Source: Bacillaceae bacterium SAS-127
GTDB taxonomy: Bacteria; Bacillota; Bacilli; Bacillales; Domibacillaceae
Assembly: GCA_002261155.1 (NCBI GenBank)
Contig: NKXN01000023.1
Location: 62,001 to 126,000 of the forward strand
Direction of reading: 5' to 3'
Length of the DNA stretch: 64,000 bases
The notes under the pieces are model-generated. The model had not been told where the DNA came from, searched no databases, and was given only the letters and a program-made list of their open reading frames with translations. Both the position numbers and the translations under genes were made by a program. Position 1 is the stretch's first letter. Each line of letters starts with the position of its first letter. Below, piece by piece: positions 9,328 to 18,085 of the stretch.

Positions 9328-9373
9328 GATAAATAAAGACGAAGCTCTCATTGGAGCTTCGTCTTTATTTATC
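9328..9373 (+). terminator. Strong terminator, perfect 20-bp stem
   Basis: The arms at 9328-9347 and 9354-9373 are exact inverted repeats (core AAAGACGAAGCTC) around a 6-nt loop, with T-rich flanks on both strands. It ends the TRAP operon. Confidence 0.88.
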
Positions 9374-9459
9374 TTTAAATGTCGAATTTTATGTAAAATT
9401 TAAGGAGGTTCATATAAAATAAATATATAATATTTATCTTCTGAGAAAGGAACATTCAA

Positions 9460-12400
9460 ATGAAGAAAGTAACGCTAGCGATATTTGTAGGGTTGATGAT
9501 TTTAGTGATGCCTATTTGTCTATGGTTTCTAGAAAAGCAAAAACCACTAGAGGTGACCGTTATTGATAAGACGGTTCCTGATGAATCATTTCGAGAGCAT
9601 CTCGGCCTCTCTTGGGTGTTAAATTATTTTAAGTATGTGAACGATGAAGGTGATTCTTTTAAGGTGGCCTCTGATTACATTGGGTTTGAGCCGAATGAAA
9701 AGGAACAATCGTATCGTACTCATCCTTTTCCTAAATCTTTTGCGGAGACAGATTTCATTTATTTGGCAGATGCGTACGGTGTTTACGAAGAGGATTTACC
9801 ATGGGTTGAAAAAGAAAGAGCGGGAGCGCGTTCAAGTCTCGTCTATGGTGGACTAGAGGGCGAGGAATGGCAGAAGATTTTACAACGGTTAAATGCCGAT
9901 AAACCAGTTACTTTTGTTGCTGAATTTAATTCCCTCGCTTCGCCCACAAAGGAAGATGTGCGAAAAAGCATGGAGGACTACCTTCAACTAGAATGGTCTG
10001 GGTGGATCGGTCGCTACTTTACTGAACTTGATCCTTACAAGAACATGGAAATTCCTCAATGGATTGTTGAACGTTTTGGAGATAAATGGGGTTATTCTGG
10101 AGCTGGATATATTTTAATTGATGATTTAAGCGGTGAGGTAGTTGTTCTAGAAGAAAATAAACATTTTAACGGCAATGGGATTCATATGGAATTTACTGAG
10201 CAAGGAAATAAGAAGTTTGATTTGAAAAAAAGTCCGAATTATCAATATTGGTTTGATATTGTGACGCCGAAAGCAAGAGGGGAAGCACTAGCTTATTATG
10301 ATTGGGATCTGACGGATGAAGGTAAAAAGATGCTAAAAAATCGTAATATTCCTCTTCAGTTTGCGGGTGTGATCGAAACGACTCATGGACAGACATCTAG
10401 TTATTATTTCGCTGGGGATTTCAATGATATAAGCCAAGTTCCTCAATTTTATCAATTGAAAGGATACGATTGGCTCAAAAAAACCTTTAGTCAAAATACA
10501 GATGAACAGTTTTTCTGGCAAACGTATGTACCGATGATGAAGGTGCTCTTAGAACAAGGTGAGCAGGCAAAAACAAATGTTCAACAACAGCCAGCTACTG
10601 AAAAGCAGAAAGAAACTGCTTATACGTCAAGAGTGGTCAATGATTCATTTGAAGTTCGTGTTGGTGATGAGTGGAAGAAGCTACCGATTAAAGGGGTCAA
10701 TATTGGTATGGGAAAACCAGGTGCGTTCCCAGGAGAAGCGGCGATTACGGAAGAAGAATACTATCGTTGGTTCACAAACATTGGAGAGATGGGGGCCAAC
10801 TCTATTCGAGTGTACACGTTACATCCTCCTGGCTTTTATCATGCATTAAAACGCTATAATGAGGAACATAAAGATCCAATTTACGTTTTTCACGGAGTAT
10901 GGATTGAAGAACAATCATTAGTCGATACTCTCGATGCATTTGCGAGCAAACATACCGATGAGTTCCAAGCAGAAATGAAGCGAATCACTGATGTTATTCA
11001 CGGAAATGCTGTGGTCGAGCCACGTTCAGGTCATGCTTCTGGTTTGTATAATTCGGATATTTCCCCTTACGTCATTGGATGGATTATCGGTATTGAGTGG
11101 TATCCACAAATGGTAGAGGGTACGAATGATAAGCATGCGACGATTGGCGATTACCATGGAACATATTTTCAAACGAAGAACGGAAGCCCGTTTGAGCACT
11201 GGTTAGCAAAGCAAATGGATACATTAGTGACCTATGAGAAGGATAAATATAACTGGGTGCGTCCTGTTAGTTTCACGAACTGGGTGACGACCGATATATT
11301 AACGCATCCATCTGAACCAAATGAAGATGAGGATATAGTGAGTGTCAATCCTAATGTGATTGAAGCAAAAGGCGATATGAAGAAAACGAACCAATTCGCT
11401 TCTTATCACGTATACCCGTACTATCCTGACTTTTTTAATTATGAAAAAAAATATTTAGATTATATCGACCATCGAGGAGAGAAAAATAGCTACGCTGCGT
11501 ATTTAAAGGATTTACACAAAGTGCATAAGATGCCAATTTTAATTGCTGAGTTCGGTGTTCCAGCTTCACGTGGGTTAACACATGATAATCCATTCGGGCG
11601 AACACAAGGATTCTTATCTGAAGAAGAACAAGGCGAAGTTGTTGTCGATATGTATGAGGATATTGAGCAAGAGGGGTTGCTAGGGGGACTTGTTTTCACT
11701 TGGCAGGATGAGTGGTTTAAGCGGACATGGAATACGATGGATTATGACGACCCAGATCGCCGACCATTTTGGTCCAATTCGCAAACGAATGAGCAACAAT
11801 TTGGACTTCTTAGCTTTGACCGACATAAGATCAAAGTAGACGGACAAATAAAGGATTGGAAAGGTACGAATCCGTTATATTCAAATGAAAAAGGCTTGCA
11901 TGTTGATCATGATGAACGTTACTTGTACTTCCGAATTGATAAAGAGGCTACGCAAAAGGGCAATCCGGTAATTTTGTTGGATACGTTAGCGAATCAAGGG
12001 AATCATCGTTCGACGACGATGAAAAACATATCGTTCCAAGATGATGTGGACTTTATGATTACCTTGAACGGAAAGAAGGATTCGCATATTCTCGTTGATT
12101 CGTATTATGATTTCTTCACGTATCAATATGGAGAAAAGCTTAACATGTTAACACCGAAGCCGTCGCTTCCATCAGAAAATAGTGGGATTTTTCACCCGCA
12201 AAAATTTGCTTTAAATAAAGAGTTATATATTCCGAGTACAGAAGAGGTGATCCCTTTTAGCGATTATGAGACGGGAAAATTGCGTCATGGCAATGGCAAC
12301 CCAGCTGCAGCCGATTATGATTCATTAGCTGATTATTACATCAATGAAAAAGGCGGCGTGATCGAAGTGAGAATTCCATGGCTGTTGTTAAACGTAAAAG

Positions 12401-12645
12401 ACCCGAGTCAGCGTGAGGTCATGGGTGACTTATACAAACAAGGGTTAACCGCAAGCAAAAAAGTCGATGGAATTCAAGCGGGACTCATCTGGATAGACAA
12501 CGGCCAAGTCGTAGACTCCTTGCCAAAAATAAAAAACAAGAAAATCCCAACAATGCAAACATACACATGGGACACATGGGATCAACCGATCTATGAAGAA
12601 AGACTAAAACAATCGTACTATATTCTTCAAAAAGCGTTTAAATAG
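9460..12645 (+). CDS. Membrane-anchored glycosidase-like protein with TIM barrel (GH2-like)
   Basis: The 1061-residue protein has an N-terminal membrane anchor (about residues 5-25), an extracytoplasmic region of about 370 residues of unknown fold, and from about residue 390 a GH2-type TIM barrel (KGVNIGMGKPGAFPGEA, GANSIRVYTLH). Candidate acid/base Glu546 lies in IIGIEWYP and candidate nucleophile Glu697 in LIAEFGVP. The C-terminal part resembles a CBM9-like beta domain (KVDGQIKDWKG). It probably acts on a surface or extracellular polysaccharide; the substrate is unknown. It stands alone between terminators, and its stop codon TAG merges with the first bases of a dispersed repeat. Confidence 0.72.
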   Translation: MKKVTLAIFVGLMILVMPICLWFLEKQKPLEVTVIDKTVPDESFREHLGLSWVLNYFKYVNDEGDSFKVASDYIGFEPNEKEQSYRTHPFPKSFAETDFIYLADAYGVYEEDLPWVEKERAGARSSLVYGGLEGEEWQKILQRLNADKPVTFVAEFNSLASPTKEDVRKSMEDYLQLEWSGWIGRYFTELDPYKNMEIPQWIVERFGDKWGYSGAGYILIDDLSGEVVVLEENKHFNGNGIHMEFTEQGNKKFDLKKSPNYQYWFDIVTPKARGEALAYYDWDLTDEGKKMLKNRNIPLQFAGVIETTHGQTSSYYFAGDFNDISQVPQFYQLKGYDWLKKTFSQNTDEQFFWQTYVPMMKVLLEQGEQAKTNVQQQPATEKQKETAYTSRVVNDSFEVRVGDEWKKLPIKGVNIGMGKPGAFPGEAAITEEEYYRWFTNIGEMGANSIRVYTLHPPGFYHALKRYNEEHKDPIYVFHGVWIEEQSLVDTLDAFASKHTDEFQAEMKRITDVIHGNAVVEPRSGHASGLYNSDISPYVIGWIIGIEWYPQMVEGTNDKHATIGDYHGTYFQTKNGSPFEHWLAKQMDTLVTYEKDKYNWVRPVSFTNWVTTDILTHPSEPNEDEDIVSVNPNVIEAKGDMKKTNQFASYHVYPYYPDFFNYEKKYLDYIDHRGEKNSYAAYLKDLHKVHKMPILIAEFGVPASRGLTHDNPFGRTQGFLSEEEQGEVVVDMYEDIEQEGLLGGLVFTWQDEWFKRTWNTMDYDDPDRRPFWSNSQTNEQQFGLLSFDRHKIKVDGQIKDWKGTNPLYSNEKGLHVDHDERYLYFRIDKEATQKGNPVILLDTLANQGNHRSTTMKNISFQDDVDFMITLNGKKDSHILVDSYYDFFTYQYGEKLNMLTPKPSLPSENSGIFHPQKFALNKELYIPSTEEVIPFSDYETGKLRHGNGNPAAADYDSLADYYINEKGGVIEVRIPWLLLNVKDPSQREVMGDLYKQGLTASKKVDGIQAGLIWIDNGQVVDSLPKIKNKKIPTMQTYTWDTWDQPIYEERLKQSYYILQKAFK

Positions 12646-12675
12646 GTGCCTGTCACTCCTCACATTTTGTCGAAT
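12645..12675 (+). repeat. Dispersed 31-bp repeat, copy 1
   Basis: GGTGCCTGTCACTCC, then TCACATTTTGTCGAAT. The first G is the last base of the preceding TAG stop codon, and a terminator hairpin follows within 15 bp. Confidence 0.9.
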
Positions 12676-12686
12676 AATGAAACGGT

Positions 12687-12713
12687 AAAAGCCGCCAGTA
12701 GATGGCGGCTTTT
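12687..12713 (+). terminator. Terminator shared by convergent genes
   Basis: AAAAGCCGCC pairs with GGCGGCTTTT around a 7-nt loop, with T on one side and A on the other, so it can serve both directions. Confidence 0.8.
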
Positions 12714-12732
12714 GTATGTGTTGAATGCTTTG

Positions 12733-13485
12733 TTATTCCGCGATGGTAATCGCTTGTCGTCCCATTTGAATCCAGGCTTGTTCAAAGTCTGTGCGGTTGA
12801 CTTGAATGTTCTTCTCTTCCTTTAAAGGATCATTGATGTAGACAAATTGTTCATCGTAGCCAGTAATGATGACGCTGTGTTGATGATACGTCACTTTCAT
12901 TGTACCTTCAGCGGTTTGCCAAGTTCTAAACTGATCTTCTGTCAATTTTTTATACTCGGCATTCGTAATGACCCAAACAGGACGTCCTTGATTAATTTGT
13001 TCATATAAATCTTTTGGGTTTTTGCCCGTTAAATCAATCAACTGATCTTCAGCTACATACTGTTTCGTCAAATCGATAATTGGCTCTACATATACACCTA
13101 TGCCGCTTCGGTCAAATGTTTTCATATCACCAACGAACCCTTGATGCATATTGCCTTTGTAATTTCCTTCTTTAAAAGGTTCTTTAGCGATCTGGGCTGC
13201 TAGCTCCATTTTATCAACTTCTTTTCCATGATAATGCAACAACATCGATAAGCTTGTCACTTCGCACCCTCTATTTAACTCTGGATTTTGTAAAATTAAT
13301 GGTACGTCCTCTAGCTGGTGACTTGTAGGACTAGTAGCAGAAGGTGTGGGAGGGCTTGTTGGAGGGAGCTTATCTTCTACTTGATATTTTTGTGCAAAAG
13401 CAAAGCAAGCTCCGATAAATAATACGGCTGTCAAACTAGATCCTATAAACATCAGCTTCAATTTCAAAACAGCTCGCTCCTTCAT
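12733..13485 (-). CDS. C39-like papain-fold peptidase family protein (YvpB-like)
   Basis: The 250-residue protein has an N-terminal hydrophobic segment with a possible lipobox (IGAC), a Pro/Thr/Ser-rich linker, and a C39_2-type domain starting DVPLILQNPELNRGCEVTS, where Cys is the expected nucleophile. The His is in HQHSVIITGYD, followed by Asn/Asp in VYINDPL. It should be exported and cell-associated; the substrate is unknown. It lies 100 bp downstream of speE on the same strand. Confidence 0.78.
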   Translation of the reverse strand: MKERAVLKLKLMFIGSSLTAVLFIGACFAFAQKYQVEDKLPPTSPPTPSATSPTSHQLEDVPLILQNPELNRGCEVTSLSMLLHYHGKEVDKMELAAQIAKEPFKEGNYKGNMHQGFVGDMKTFDRSGIGVYVEPIIDLTKQYVAEDQLIDLTGKNPKDLYEQINQGRPVWVITNAEYKKLTEDQFRTWQTAEGTMKVTYHQHSVIITGYDEQFVYINDPLKEEKNIQVNRTDFEQAWIQMGRQAITIAE

Positions 13486-13521
13486 TTATATTTGCACCAT
13501 TAATTATAAGGTGAGGGATGA

Positions 13522-13551
13522 TTGTCTGTCACGCCTCAGTTTTTCTTGAAT
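13522..13551 (+). repeat. Degenerate copy of the dispersed repeat
   Basis: TTGTCTGTCACGCCTCAG then TTTTTCTTGAAT aligns with the 31-bp repeat at most positions. It lies in the speE/C39 intergenic gap and has the same strand orientation as all other copies. Confidence 0.5.
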
Positions 13552-13553
13552 AG

Positions 13554-13579
13554 AGGCTACCCGATGAATAGGGCAGCCT
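13554..13579 (-). terminator. Hairpin after speE, weak terminator candidate
   Basis: AGGCTACCC pairs with GGGCAGCCT (one mismatch). No strong T-run is present on the speE strand, so termination may be partial. Confidence 0.45.
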
Positions 13580-13584
13580 GATCT

Positions 13585-14436
13585 TCATTTTCTCATAAAA
13601 GATGGCAATGCAAAGCTTGCTTGTAGAATCTCTTGATTAAAATATTTCGTCGTTTGTTCGTAGTCTGGTGTGATGAATGCCTCATGCTGTTTCGAGGCAA
13701 GGGTGAAACTCCATAGTCCTCCTGGATAGGTTGGGACAACAGCGACATATTGTTTCGTAATCGGGAATAGTTGCTGTAGGGAGCGATGGGTATTTTCCAT
13801 CACCTCGCGATAAAAGAGTGGTGATTCACTTTGACAGACCATTAAGCCATCTTCTTTCAGTGCGTGAAACACATTTTCATAAAAATCAAATTCAAATAAT
13901 TGCGCCGCTGGTCCAACAGGATCGGAGGAGTCGACAATGATAACATCAAATTCATTTTTATGTTCTTTCATATATTTAATGCCATCTTTGAAAAGATAAT
14001 GAATACGTTCATCTTTAATTCCTGCTGAAACTCCTTTCAAATGCTCCTTGCTAGCTTGAACAACTAATTCATCAATTTCACAAAAATAGAGCTGTTCCAC
14101 TTGTTCGTATTTCATGATTTCTCGGGCTGCACCACAATCTCCACCACCGATAATTAACACTTTTTTCGGATGAGGGTGAATATGTAATGGCACATGAGTA
14201 ATCATCTCATTATAAATATATCCATCCTGTTCAGTCGACTGCACGACTCCGTCTAATACTAGCATTCTTCCAAAATCATATGTGTCGAGAATCATAATAT
14301 GTTGATACGGTGATTGCTCGGTATAGATGATTTCTTTTACTCGATAGCTCACTTTTAAATTGTCGCGATCATCTTCCACTAACCACATCTCTCCGTTGAT
14401 TTCATGAATATATGGTGGAACGCTTATTTTTTGCAC
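13585..14436 (-). CDS. speE: Spermidine synthase (polyamine aminopropyltransferase)
   Basis: SpeE transfers an aminopropyl group from decarboxylated SAM to putrescine in the cytoplasm. Motifs are EQSPYQHIMILDTYDFGRML, the SAM-binding loop VLIIGGGDCGAAREI and the catalytic IIVDSSDPVGPA (Asp). The start is a GTG at 14436 preceded by AGGGGG about 7 bp upstream (283 residues). No polyamine partner gene (speB or speD) is adjacent. The C39-like peptidase gene follows on the same strand. Confidence 0.93.
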   Translation of the reverse strand: MQKISVPPYIHEINGEMWLVEDDRDNLKVSYRVKEIIYTEQSPYQHIMILDTYDFGRMLVLDGVVQSTEQDGYIYNEMITHVPLHIHPHPKKVLIIGGGDCGAAREIMKYEQVEQLYFCEIDELVVQASKEHLKGVSAGIKDERIHYLFKDGIKYMKEHKNEFDVIIVDSSDPVGPAAQLFEFDFYENVFHALKEDGLMVCQSESPLFYREVMENTHRSLQQLFPITKQYVAVVPTYPGGLWSFTLASKQHEAFITPDYEQTTKYFNQEILQASFALPSFMRK

Positions 14437-14536
14437 AATATAACCCCCTATAATTTACTTTTCTACCATTAATATTAGTGAATTGTTCGATATATGGCAA
14501 TGGGAAAATTTTTGCCCATGGTTCTTTCGAAAAAGT

Positions 14537-14565
14537 TTGACAGATGAAAAATTGATGCATATGAT
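14537..14565 (+). promoter_or_regulatory. Sigma-A promoter of feoAB
   Basis: TTGACA (14537-14542) and TATGAT (14560-14565) are spaced by exactly 17 bp. No close match to the 7-1-7 Fur box was seen nearby, which is unusual for feo genes. Confidence 0.7.
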
Positions 14566-14636
14566 AAAGATATAAAAAATTGCATAAAGGAAACTTTGTG
14601 ATAGTCGTCCAAATCATAAGATGGGGGTATAAGGTG

Positions 14637-14885
14637 ATGAGCCAGATGATTGCTCTACATGAAGCGAAAATCGGTGACGTAATTAAAATCACTCAGCTCG
14701 ATATAACAGGTACGATGAGAAGAAGATTGCTAGATTTAGGATTTGTACCATCAGCTGAAGTGAAAGTATTGCAAAAGAGCCCACTCGGTGATCCGATCGC
14801 CTTTTGGGTCAGTCATACGACGATAGCGCTTCGAAAAGAAGAGAGCGCTAAAATTTATGGGGAGGTGGTTAGAAGTGGAGTATAG
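14637..14885 (+). CDS. feoA: FeoA-type ferrous iron transport protein
   Basis: FeoA is a small SH3-fold cytoplasmic protein that supports FeoB. The sequence from MSQMIALHEAKIGDV through TMRRRLLDLGFVPSAEV and DPIAFWVSHTTIALRKEE is typical. The open frame begins at 14580, but a GGGGG/AAGGTG ribosome site and the family alignment favour the ATG at 14637 (82 residues). It overlaps the GTPase gene start by 11 bp, giving a feoA-feoB(GTPase)-feoB(membrane) operon. Confidence 0.9.
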   Translation: MSQMIALHEAKIGDVIKITQLDITGTMRRRLLDLGFVPSAEVKVLQKSPLGDPIAFWVSHTTIALRKEESAKIYGEVVRSGV

Positions 14886-15606
14886 AATCGCTTTAGCAGG
14901 CAACCCGAATGTCGGAAAGAGCACGCTGTTCAATGAGCTGACAGGATTGAAGCAGCATACAGGCAATTGGCCGGGAAAAACAGTGATGCACGCAGAAGGA
15001 GAGTTTTCTTTTAAGGGAAAGGATTACAAAATCATTGATTTGCCTGGGACGTACTCACTTTTTTCCAACTCAGCTGATGAAGAGGTGGCAAGAGATTATA
15101 TCGTCTTGGAGCATCCAGATTTAACGATCGTCTTATTGGATGCTACTTCGATCGAACGAAACTTAAATTTAGCGTTGCAAGTATTAGAGATGACCGACAA
15201 AGCGATCGTCTGTATTAATTTAATAGATGAAGCGAAGAAGAAAGGGATTTTCATCGATGATCGAGCGCTTATGAAGAAGCTTGGTGTTCCAGTGATCAAG
15301 ATCTCAGCTCGTAATAAAGTGGGGATCGATCAATTACTAGATACAGTTGATCGGATGATGGATGGTACAATTACCACTGCTCCTTACCGTATGGAATACT
15401 CACAAGAAATAGAAGACAAGATTGCGATGCTCATTCCTTCAATTGAAAAAATATTTGATCAAAACATTCCAGCGCGTTGGCTCGCTTTGCGTCTTCTTGA
15501 CGGAGATCAATCTCTTTTCCAAGCTTATTTTGACAAAAAAGATAGACAGCAAAAGGGGGAGACACAATATGACGTCGCCTATGAGACAAACAGCCAACAG
15601 CTATGA
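14875..15606 (+). CDS. feoB: FeoB GTPase domain as a separate protein (split FeoB, N-terminal part)
   Basis: The protein carries the FeoB G domain: G1 AGNPNVGKST, G2/G3 region GNWPGKT and IDLPGTYSL, G4-like NLIDEAKKKG, then the GDI helical region, ending at residue 244 instead of running into the membrane part. The start is a GTG at 14875 with GGGGAGGTGG upstream. FeoB is normally one protein of about 650-700 residues; here the membrane part is a separate overlapping gene. The overlap of 38 bp and the good ribosome site of the second gene suggest a functional split rather than a recent frameshift. Confidence 0.88.
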   Translation: MEYRIALAGNPNVGKSTLFNELTGLKQHTGNWPGKTVMHAEGEFSFKGKDYKIIDLPGTYSLFSNSADEEVARDYIVLEHPDLTIVLLDATSIERNLNLALQVLEMTDKAIVCINLIDEAKKKGIFIDDRALMKKLGVPVIKISARNKVGIDQLLDTVDRMMDGTITTAPYRMEYSQEIEDKIAMLIPSIEKIFDQNIPARWLALRLLDGDQSLFQAYFDKKDRQQKGETQYDVAYETNSQQL

Positions 15607-16969
15607 TGAATTGTTTCAGTTAGCCCAATCATTATCTAATGAAGGGATTCGTGATGAAGTTGTCACGAATACGTATAAAACGTCCAAAGAGATTTGTAAT
15701 CAAACGGTCGCTTATAAAGATCTAGAGAAAATGAAGCAAACGGAAAAGTTCGATCAAATTTTCACTTCGAAAATATGGGGCTTCCCGATTATGCTAGCGA
15801 TGTTAGGCATCGTGTTTTATATTACGATTGCCGGAGCGAACGTTCCTTCTGGGATGCTAGCGGATATGTTCAACTGGTTTGAAGGATATTTAACGACCTT
15901 TTTCACATGGATGAATGCACCGGATTGGTTATACGGTGTGCTTGTACTTGGGTTTTATCGAGGCACCGCTTGGGTAGTAAGTGTTATGCTACCGCCGATG
16001 GCGATCTTTTTCCCGATGTTCGCTTTGTTAGAAAACTACGGTTACCTACCGCGTGTGGCCTTTAATATGGATCGGTTATTTAAAGGAGCGGGAGCACACG
16101 GAAAGCAATCGTTAACGATGGCGATGGGGTTCGGCTGTAACGCAGCGGCGATTATGTCGACGAGAATTATTGAATCCCCACGTGAGCGAATGCTAGCGAT
16201 TTTGACGAATAACTTTGTTCCATGTAATGGACGTTGGCCGACGTTAATCTTGCTAGCTTCCTTATTTATGGCGGTCGGTTTTTCCGGAACGATGGGTACA
16301 CTTGTGACGGCTGGTGTCGTGATGGGGATGGTGCTTTTCGGCATTGTTGTTACGTTAGTCGTTTCGTGGGTGTTATCGAAAACAGCGTTGAAGGGTGTTC
16401 CGACACATTATACGTTAGAACTACCACCTTATCGCCGTCCGAAGTTTTGGAATACGGTCATTCGTGCTACGTTGGATAAGTCATTGTTCGTGTTAAAAAG
16501 AGCGGTCGTTGTAGCAGCTCCTGCTGGTGTGTTCACTTGGATCGCTGCCAACATTTTCATCGGAGATACGAGTGTGTTAATGTACATCGTCAACTTCCTT
16601 GACCCGTTCGCTCAAATATTAGGGTTAGATGGTTTCATCTTAATGGCTTTCATTTTAGGGATGCCAGCGAATGAAATTGTGTTGCCAATCTTGATGATGG
16701 GTTACTTATCAACCGGTGCGATGACAGAAGTGGAAGACTTAAATGCCATTAAACAAATCTTTTTAGAACACAACTGGACGTGGCTAACCGCTTTGAATAT
16801 GATGTTATTCTCACTGCTTCATTTCCCATGCGGCACCACACTTATTAACATTTATAAAGAAACAAAAAGCAAAAAATGGACCTTTGTCGCCTTTGCTCTA
16901 CCAACTGCCATTGCCATTGCTGTTACATTCGTCGTGGCACAAGTCGTGCGCGGCTTTGGATGGGTGTAG
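15569..16969 (+). CDS. FeoB membrane domain as a separate protein (split FeoB, C-terminal part)
   Basis: The 466-residue polytopic protein (start ATG at 15569, ribosome site AAAAGGGGGA) contains the two FeoB Gate motifs: GFGCNAAAIMSTR with a following NNFVPCNGRWP, and LGMPANEIVLPILMMGY with the C-terminal LLHFPCGTTL. Annotation pipelines often name such proteins nucleoside recognition (Gate) domain proteins. An N-terminal cytoplasmic segment of about 65 residues precedes the first membrane helix. It would need to pair with the GTPase encoded just upstream to form a ferrous iron channel. Confidence 0.88.
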   Translation: MTSPMRQTANSYDELFQLAQSLSNEGIRDEVVTNTYKTSKEICNQTVAYKDLEKMKQTEKFDQIFTSKIWGFPIMLAMLGIVFYITIAGANVPSGMLADMFNWFEGYLTTFFTWMNAPDWLYGVLVLGFYRGTAWVVSVMLPPMAIFFPMFALLENYGYLPRVAFNMDRLFKGAGAHGKQSLTMAMGFGCNAAAIMSTRIIESPRERMLAILTNNFVPCNGRWPTLILLASLFMAVGFSGTMGTLVTAGVVMGMVLFGIVVTLVVSWVLSKTALKGVPTHYTLELPPYRRPKFWNTVIRATLDKSLFVLKRAVVVAAPAGVFTWIAANIFIGDTSVLMYIVNFLDPFAQILGLDGFILMAFILGMPANEIVLPILMMGYLSTGAMTEVEDLNAIKQIFLEHNWTWLTALNMMLFSLLHFPCGTTLINIYKETKSKKWTFVAFALPTAIAIAVTFVVAQVVRGFGWV

Positions 16970-16974
16970 GGGTA

Positions 16975-17005
16975 GGTGCCTGTCACTCCTCGAGTTTTGT
17001 CGAAT
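16975..17005 (+). repeat. Dispersed 31-bp repeat, copy 2
   Basis: GGTGCCTGTCACTCC then TCGAGTTTTGTCGAAT. It lies 6 bp after the feoB stop codon and 10 bp before a terminator. Confidence 0.92.
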
Positions 17006-17014
17006 GAACACTAG

Positions 17015-17045
17015 AAAAACCGCCTAGAGCAAAGGCGGTTTTTTT
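17015..17045 (+). terminator. Terminator after split feoB
   Basis: AAAAACCGCC pairs with GGCGGTTTTT around a 9-nt loop, followed by Ts. It lies between convergent genes and may serve both. Confidence 0.85.
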
Positions 17046-17057
17046 GCGTTTGGATGG

Positions 17058-17972
17058 CTAGTTTGCTTTCGGCTGCTTTTTCCCTAATAAATTAGTACCG
17101 ATCACTCCGGCAAGAATCACTGTCGCACCAATAAGATGATAATACTGAAGCGTTTCATTTAAGAAAATCACACCGGCTATGATCGTTACTAAAGTGGCTA
17201 AATTACTAAACACACTCATTTTCGATGCTTCTATTTTAGACAAAGCATAGTTTGATAAAAAGGATGTGCAAAGTGAGGATAGAACTCCTAAATAAAAGAC
17301 AGCACCAACGAACTCAAGACTTAAAAAAGGTGAAAAAAAGTGAGTCGAAGATTTTTCCATGAGATGGTTTGTTATGGCGATGCCGTTAAACGAAATAAAT
17401 CCAAAGAAGGTTATGACATAAGTTAAAGTAAATAGAGAATACTGCTTCGTTAATTTTCTAGCTAATACATTATAGCAGGCAGAGGATAAGGCAGATAAAA
17501 GAATGAGCAATGCTCCTTTAAAACTGTAAGCCTCTACATTCAAACCATTCATAGTGAAAATATAGATGACACCAGCTGCAGATAAAAAGATGAAGAACTT
17601 TTGCCAAATGCTCGACTGTTCTTTTAGAAAAATAGTAGCTAGAATCAATGTGAAAATCGGAATGGTTGCTTGGATAATCCCCGCTTCAGAAGAAGTCGTG
17701 TACACAAGACCGAACACTTGAAAGGTGAAAAATAGTGTCGGATATAGCAGTGCTAACGGAAGGATTGGCAAGATATTTTTCATCGTTATTTTTATTTTGA
17801 CCTTCTTTAGTAAAATCGGAATGGTTGCGAAAACGAAAGCAATGGTGAATCGATGGGCTAACGTATCAAGCGGACTCGCTTCTGTTAGCGCGATTTTCAC
17901 AAACATAAACGAGAAACCAATAATCAAAGTATATAAGAGAGCCGCCACGTAGGCTTTTTTATGCGTTGTCAT
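17058..17972 (-). CDS. EamA/DMT-family transporter
   Basis: The 304-residue protein has ten predicted membrane helices in two EamA repeats, with the usual motifs near helix boundaries (SEAGIIQATIPIFTLILA in repeat one; YYHLIGATVILAGVIGTNLL at the end). It is divergently transcribed from a MocR-type regulator at 18086, a common pairing in which the regulator controls the exporter. The substrate is unknown, with an amino acid or vitamin-like metabolite likely from the MocR link. Confidence 0.85.
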   Translation of the reverse strand: MTTHKKAYVAALLYTLIIGFSFMFVKIALTEASPLDTLAHRFTIAFVFATIPILLKKVKIKITMKNILPILPLALLYPTLFFTFQVFGLVYTTSSEAGIIQATIPIFTLILATIFLKEQSSIWQKFFIFLSAAGVIYIFTMNGLNVEAYSFKGALLILLSALSSACYNVLARKLTKQYSLFTLTYVITFFGFISFNGIAITNHLMEKSSTHFFSPFLSLEFVGAVFYLGVLSSLCTSFLSNYALSKIEASKMSVFSNLATLVTIIAGVIFLNETLQYYHLIGATVILAGVIGTNLLGKKQPKAN

Positions 17973-18057
17973 TTATTCAATCTCCTTTTCTATGAACCGG
18001 CCGGGTAACTATATCGTATGAAAAGAGGAGATCATGTACAATAACAATAAAAACAAT

Positions 18058-18071
18058 CTGTAACGGTACAG
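18058..18071. promoter_or_regulatory. Inverted repeat in the EamA/MocR intergenic region
   Basis: CTGTAACGGTACAG is an inverted repeat of CTGTA/TACAG with a 4-bp spacer, just before the regulator ribosome site. It is a candidate binding site for the MocR protein. Confidence 0.4.
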
Positions 18072-18085
18072 TTCGTAAGGAGAAG

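Noticed and set aside
14437-14636. Fur box upstream of feoA
   Set aside because: No 7-1-7 match better than background was found in the intergenic region; only a promoter is supported.
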